Source of the DNA: Chlorokybus atmophyticus
Lineage: Eukaryota; Streptophyta; Chlorokybophyceae; Chlorokybales; Chlorokybaceae
DNA length: 64,000 nt
NCBI GenBank assembly: GCA_009103225.1
Contig: RHPI01002090.1
Location: 312,214-376,213 of the forward strand
Reading direction: 5' to 3'
Part shown: positions 59,101 through 64,000 of the stretch, piece after piece
Numbering within the stretch: the stretch's first letter is position 1
Layout of the letters: each line of letters starts with the position of its first letter
Program-made: the position numbers and the translations under genes
The notes under the pieces: model-generated
Told to the model about the DNA's origin: nothing
Database searches by the model: none
The model's input: the letters and a program-made list of their open reading frames with translations, nothing else

Positions 59101-61247
59101 TGTGTATGCCCCAATGAATGACAATGTCACCAATTGAAGTCCTTGCAACATGCATTTACTTCATGTGACCCACAGGCCCTGGAACGCGGATGCCATGTCA
59201 GTAGTTTGTTGGAAAGCATGGCACTGACTGACGTCCTGCCGCACACTGAGAACTTCCTTGATGAAGCTCTGCATAGCCTGATATGTGCACCTTCCAAAAG
59301 CGCATACAATGACTACCCTTTCCTGGCGCGGTTCACCGCTGCGTGGGTGGACGCTCTGGTGCTGACTTGTGGAGTGTCGCTGCTTGAAAGGCACAAGCAA
59401 TTTGACCGCGCCATAGAGTTGTTGCAGGTAAATGCATCACATTGTTGTGAATATGCACATGTTGGTTGTCAATACTGGGGGAACAGATTGCTGGTTACAA
59501 CTATGACGTGCTCAATGCTACTGGCAGGCATTGCTACGAGAGCAGTGGTGTCCTTCCAAGCGAGGTCATTGGTGGGAGCGCCTATGCATTGACCTGCAGC
59601 ATGCCAAGGTGTTGGTTGGCTGTCAATCAGCCTGTTGGGTATTGCTAGGCTTGCCCTGCCTGCTGAAGTGTCGGCATGTGGCAGGGCCCAAAAGCCAGTT
59701 TAGAGGTGGCTAAAACCGCCCTTCAAGACAGTTGGGTTCGAGGAGGCTCGCGTGTCGCTCTCGAACGGAAAGTGGCACGACTGACCAAACGCTTCAGCCC
59801 CTACTCCACTAATCTTTATCCTGCCGCATTACAACCTCCATGCACAGAGGTAGGCTGCACATGCTGCACTCGTTTCATGGGGCTATGCGTATGGTACCAA
59901 CATTGGTGTCCAGCCTTGACTGTTACAAGGATGTGCATATGCTTGCAACCGAAATGAACACATCTGCGTAAGCCCCCCCACTCTTCTCACGCACATGCAC
60001 ATGCACAATAACGCCCGCCTCAGTCAAACTTGCCAGCCAGTTTACTCAATGAATCGTGCATGGTGCAGCGCATCTCATTTCATCTGCTGAGTTTACAGGT
60101 GCAGGTGACGTCAACCAGCTACCACGATGTTGGCTAATCATCCTCTTTCTGCAGGTAGTACTGGAAGGTCGTCCACTCAACTGTGTTGTTGGCATGAAAA
60201 GCCTGTTCTTTGGCTTTGATGACTCCATGTGCAGTGTTGAGCAGCTTGCGCTACAACACTATGCAAGGTACAGTATCTACATGGTGAAAGCAGTCAGTGA
60301 TGCATGTACACATGTATTCATGCCTGACATGCGAGTCAAAACTGCCACACTCATAGCCAATCTCTGTACAGCTCTGAAGCAGGCGACTGGCAGGGTTGCC
60401 ATTCGGAAAGCGGCATCTTCCTCACATTATTCGGGCTGCTCATGTGGGAGGTGTTATTCACTGACGTGCCTGATGTGTTCAGAACAGAGTTCCAGGTGCA
60501 TTTATTGTGTTCTGGGTACAGGTGTTGCATAAGACGGTTCAACCTGCTGCAGAGTCGTGTTACTGTTGCATGCAAACGCTCACATTCACTCCACAGACAG
60601 CACCGCTGGACCTGCACACAGATGCATTTTATGTGGCGAGGACGGATCTCATAGCAGCCCAAGTTGAAAGAATCCGTGAGGGTGGTCAAGTTGAGATGCT
60701 CACAAAGGTTGGTGTCTTTGTGCTGGCTTGGCGAGCTAGAGTGTGGTTGGTAGAGTATGCACACACACGCGTTGCTGGCAAAATCAACGCACGGATACAG
60801 GTTTGGGAGGCACAGCAAGGGACCTGGTGTTGTGGCGTGTCATGGGAACGGTACACTCTAGCACAGCTGCAGGAGATTGCAGCATGCATTGGCGGCCCAG
60901 GACTAGCAGCCATCTGCAGTTTGCTTGCTGAAGACTACGCGCTCTGGGTCGGCGGGATGCCTGATCTGTTACTGTGGAAGCCAGAGCAGCTGAAGGCCAA
61001 ACTTGTTGAGGTATGTTTTAATGCTCTGTGCAACAACATATCAATCTATCTTTCAACACTGGACCTGGCAATGCTTACTGCTGGTGTCTGCGTGCAGGTC
61101 AAAGGCCCTAATGACCACCTGTCCGACGACCAGCGTGCGTGGATCATGCAGCTACAAGCTGCTGGCGTTGACGTTGAGGTCTGCAAAGTGCTGCCCCCGC
61201 AGGAAGCAGCGGCACGAGAAAACAAGAAGCGCGGGGCCCGGCGGTAA
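56105..61247 (+). CDS. FAN1: Fanconi-associated nuclease 1 (FAN1)
   Basis: FAN1 is a structure-specific nuclease for interstrand crosslink repair. About 17 exons are present; clear ones are 56105-56203, 56805-56991, 57124-57398, 57467-57562 and the last, 61098-61247. The UBZ finger CPVCNKELPEHPIAVNAHIDAC spans one junction. The HIRAN-like part is VVGRRFASTAAV, VVYAKREPDNPQDCNAIL and EHLGHLPARIAQILAPLLD. The SAP-type DNA-binding part has LFVRVFQRKGPWFRVINL and LRDIATATNSL. The TPR region includes RGHWWERLCIDLQHAK. The C-terminal VRR-NUC nuclease keeps GGPGLAAICSLLAEDY, GMPDLLLW and LVEVKGPNDHLSDDQRAW with the PD-(D/E)XK residues, and ends KKRGARR. The junction near 57562-57600 did not close in phase, and the exon between 56203 and 56805, if any, is unsure. 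Confidence 0.93.
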
Positions 61248-61716
61248 CTGTTGCAGCATACCCTTGACATTGCATCTGTTCATTGTCAAGTTGACAATGA
61301 ACAGATCAGCAGTTTATAGATCACGGTGTGCCCTGCTTCTGTTGCAGTCCAGTTGCAAGCAGGTCTGATCACAGGTGCAAACATATGCATACTGCCGAAT
61401 CAACCAACTTCTGATATAGCACTGCCCGCCTTTTAGCAGCATCACGTGCTTTCAACTGTGACCATTACGTGTGAGACCAGTTTAACTTTTTTATTACTAG
61501 CAGCTTTGTCACACCATGCCAAGGCGTTTATCATTGCAAGAGTAAGTGACGATGTGCTGTGAGGGTTGTGGCAGCTGTGAACCAGAACCTGACAAGCCAA
61601 CTGCTGTTGAAGGGCCACAGCACCCGTGCTCGCATAACTGAATCGGATGTAACAAGAGCATCACGGGCACTGGTGTTGTTGCCATGTGCAAGGATTGCGC
61701 AATGGCGTATATACCA
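61248..61716. other. Convergent intergenic region FAN1/S58 peptidase
   Basis: 469 bp between two stop codons. The only structure is a hairpin at 61274-61306, 27 bp after the FAN1 stop. Confidence 0.5.
61274..61306. repeat. Hairpin just downstream of the FAN1 stop
   Basis: Perfect 16-bp arms around a single G. It would lie in the FAN1 3' UTR. Confidence 0.9.
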
Positions 61717-63988
61717 TTATCGGTTATATCTATGCAGGCAGCTCATCAACTTGTCGTGCGGGATGGCATGCACTGTGTGCCCATCTCTGCCCACCATTGT
61801 CTCATTGGCGATCATGGAGTTGATGACCGCTTCATCAGTTGCCTGCAATATGCAAGTTTAGGCTATGCCAATGGAACTTCCCATGTAACGTGACAACGCA
61901 CATCCGACACAAGGGTCTCACCTGTATGGCAGCTTCAAAAATGGGGTTGAGGTGTTTATCTGCGATATATGTCAACTCTGTGCGTGCGACTAATTGGTCA
62001 CTGATGGCAGCCTCATTCCCAGTCGAAAACGCCAAGAATATGTCCCCCGACCCGTGCGCAGCTATCGAACCCGACCTACCTATCCCCAGGCCTGCTCGCC
62101 TAGCTAACCTGCTCCCAACATGAGAACGTCATTTACAGCTGGGGATGTTGTTAACTTGGGCAATGTTTGAAACTGCACGTACATACAACGGTGGGGTTCA
62201 CTGACCTTTTCAACTGGTGAGGTATCAGTGGGGCGTCCGTGGCGATGATGCCTATCACCGATCCGGCTTCTTCCCGCTTGCCCATGACACAGTTCTCAGT
62301 CAAGTGCTTCCCGACCGGCACTCCAGCAACCGTCAACAGCTGTCTGAAGAGATGAAATGTGTGAGCGCTGAGCATGTGTATGCACACAATTGAATGGTCA
62401 ACAAGTGCGTGTCTGCCAGCAAGTGCGTGTGCTGCACTGCAGGCATCACGCACCTCAAACCAAAATTGGCCTGCACAAACGCCCCAACAGTGTACCGCTC
62501 GCTCCCTATCGTCACAACCTGAGATACACATATACACAGACGATATTCATGAACACACGCATGATGCATGGGAAAGCCTACAACATACCCAACATGCAAC
62601 ACAGCCTCTCTCACCCTGGAAGCCGTCCCCGAGCCCCCTTTGTACTCGAAGCACATCATGCCTGTCCCGCCACCAACGCTGCACACAAGATGAAGCGTCC
62701 ACCACTTTACATGACAACAATGTTGTTGTCCACACCCAAGCACACACGCACCTGCCCTCGTCGATGGATCCACCCCGCGCGCGATCAATAGCTTGTAACA
62801 CGTGTTGCTCCTTGACGTGGAATCCGTTGATGTCGTTGAGGTAGCCGTCGTACGTCTCTCCCGCGACGGGGAGACCCCACGCGTCGTCCATCGGAGCCCG
62901 CTTCACCATCCAACGCACCGACGCGTCGCGGGCCACGCCGCAGGAGTGGGTGTTTGTAAGCGTCACGGGCCCAGACAGAAGCCCTGCACACACGACACAA
63001 CAACAGCATCAACAACAAATGTTTCTGCTCAGTGGTGTCGCTCCCAACAACACGCTTGTTGTATACAAGCAGGAGCCAGCAATAAGTGCAAGGCATCGAG
63101 TTGCTGCCTCAACTGAACCAACAAACTGCTTGCAATGAAAGACTCTGGAGTATCCGTGTTCACGGAACAATCAGTGTTGTGCACATGCTTGTAACAGCGA
63201 AGCCACACATAAAGGATACGTGTTTCTTGCCTGCTTCTTCTATCCATACGAATCCTGTCATCTCCCCGTTTCCGTTGAGTGAGTGACATCCGGCGAAGCA
63301 GGGCGCCGATGCGGAGCGCTCGCGGCCGCGAGGAAGCAGGGCCGTCACGCCCGTGCGAACAGGGCCCTCGCCAACGATGAGCGGACCCGAACCCTGCACA
63401 CGCTCGCGTGTTGAGGTCAGTGTCCTTCGTGCATGCACTGGCATATACATACACACACGTGCGCACACACACACACACACTCACTCACGCACATGCACGC
63501 ACACACACACACACACACACACACATGCAGGTACGCGCACGCGTATATCCTGTGCACACACCCTGCACTCTCTCTCGTTCAATGACGGTCTTGAGCATCA
63601 TGTGCCCAATCTACTCTTCGCAGCCACATTGTCGACCCCCCACACCTACCTCGATGAGCGTGACGTACCCGACCTCGACCCCTCCCACGTCCGTGATGGC
63701 GTTGAGTTCCCCCGGAGTACCCTCGAACGGGACGCCGAGGCGACGGGCGCGGGTCAGCCCCGAGGGAGTGAACGCGTGCGCATCTGGAAGTGTTGCGGGA
63801 CCGGACCTTGCATCGACGGGACTGGACTCGGCACCGCTGGTGGTAGATAGATCCACGTCCATCCCAGCCAATGTTATTGTTGTTCTTGTTGATGACGATG
63901 ATGATGATGATGGTGGCGGTGGTGATGAACCGTTGGCATTGGCTTTTGGTGTCTCGCCCAACAATGGGGACGCCACTCCAGCAACCAT
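61717..63988 (-). CDS. DmpA/S58 family aminopeptidase
   Basis: About eight exons on the minus strand, from 63988-63650 to a last exon ending in TAA at 61717-61719. The family (DmpA, BapA) are Ntn hydrolases that cleave themselves at a Gly-Ser bond and remove N-terminal residues from peptides. Visible are LGVPFEGTPGELNAITDVGGVEVG, VGEGPVRTGVTALLPRG, SGPVTLTNTHSCGV, GFHVKEQHVLQAIDRA, VGGGTGMMCFEYKGG and TVGAFVQANFG. The self-cleavage site AGS with VIGIIATDAPLIPHQLKRLARR is intact, as are GSGDIFLAFSTGNEAA and the end IPHDKLMSCLHRYNR. The N-terminal about 85 residues are Ser/Pro-rich and unusual for the family; they might be a targeting or disordered extension. One intron appears to use a GC donor (GCAG|gcaaga near 63230). 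The start is 12 bp from the window edge, so an upstream exon cannot be excluded. Confidence 0.9.
63450..63525. repeat. (CA)n microsatellite in peptidase intron 1
   Basis: Interrupted CA runs between exons 1 and 2 of the S58 peptidase gene. Confidence 0.92.
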
Positions 63989-64000
63989 GGCGTCGCTCTC

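Overview
The window is nuclear DNA from a photosynthetic green-lineage eukaryote, most likely a green alga. Genes are split into many short exons by mostly small GT-AG introns. Several products are typical of plastid-bearing plants: the ECF transporter T subunit ABCI12, a UPF0426 plastid protein, a DUF4079 membrane protein, an IBR5-type phosphatase and organellar GatC. No prokaryotic operons, rRNA, tRNA or CRISPR were seen. The species is not identifiable by eye, and there is one assembly gap (27 N) inside a C run.

Layout. 1-6200 is nearly gene-free: a proline/glycine-rich ORF at the left edge, a GA microsatellite, hairpins, and a broken copy of the promoter and first exon of the next gene. 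6221-10074 (+) encodes an unrecognised 775-residue polyQ protein. Then come ABCI12 (+), SURF2 (-), proteasome subunit RPN7 (+), ERG28 (+), RAD50 (-, about 26 exons), a small unrecognised gene (+), an STN1-like gene (-), DUF4079 (+) with a UPF0426 gene nested in its last intron, SEN54 and GatC (both -), SEL1L/HRD3 (+), endonuclease V (-), a short-chain dehydrogenase (+), NSE4 (+), a G-patch protein (+), a TPRA1-like 7-TM protein (-), an IBR5-like phosphatase (-), FAN1 (+) and a DmpA/S58 peptidase (-). Neighbours often alternate strand, giving short convergent 3' ends (about 130-470 bp) and shared divergent promoters (about 260-900 bp).

Functional themes. Five genome-maintenance genes lie within 41 kb: RAD50 (break repair), STN1 (telomere/CST), endonuclease V (deaminated bases, inosine), NSE4 (SMC5/6) and FAN1 (crosslink repair). 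Two tRNA-related genes (SEN54, GatC) are adjacent. ERAD (SEL1L), proteasome (RPN7), sterol synthesis (ERG28) and plastid genes make up the rest. No operon-like coupling is implied; the clustering may be chance.

Most exon models were built by reading splice sites and checking that codon phase closes across each junction. Exons of RAD50 and FAN1 are approximate. The most unusual features are many near-perfect, almost loopless DNA palindromes in non-coding DNA, a segmental promoter duplication that shows one such palindrome absent from its sister copy, several probable GC-AG introns, and the nested plastid gene.
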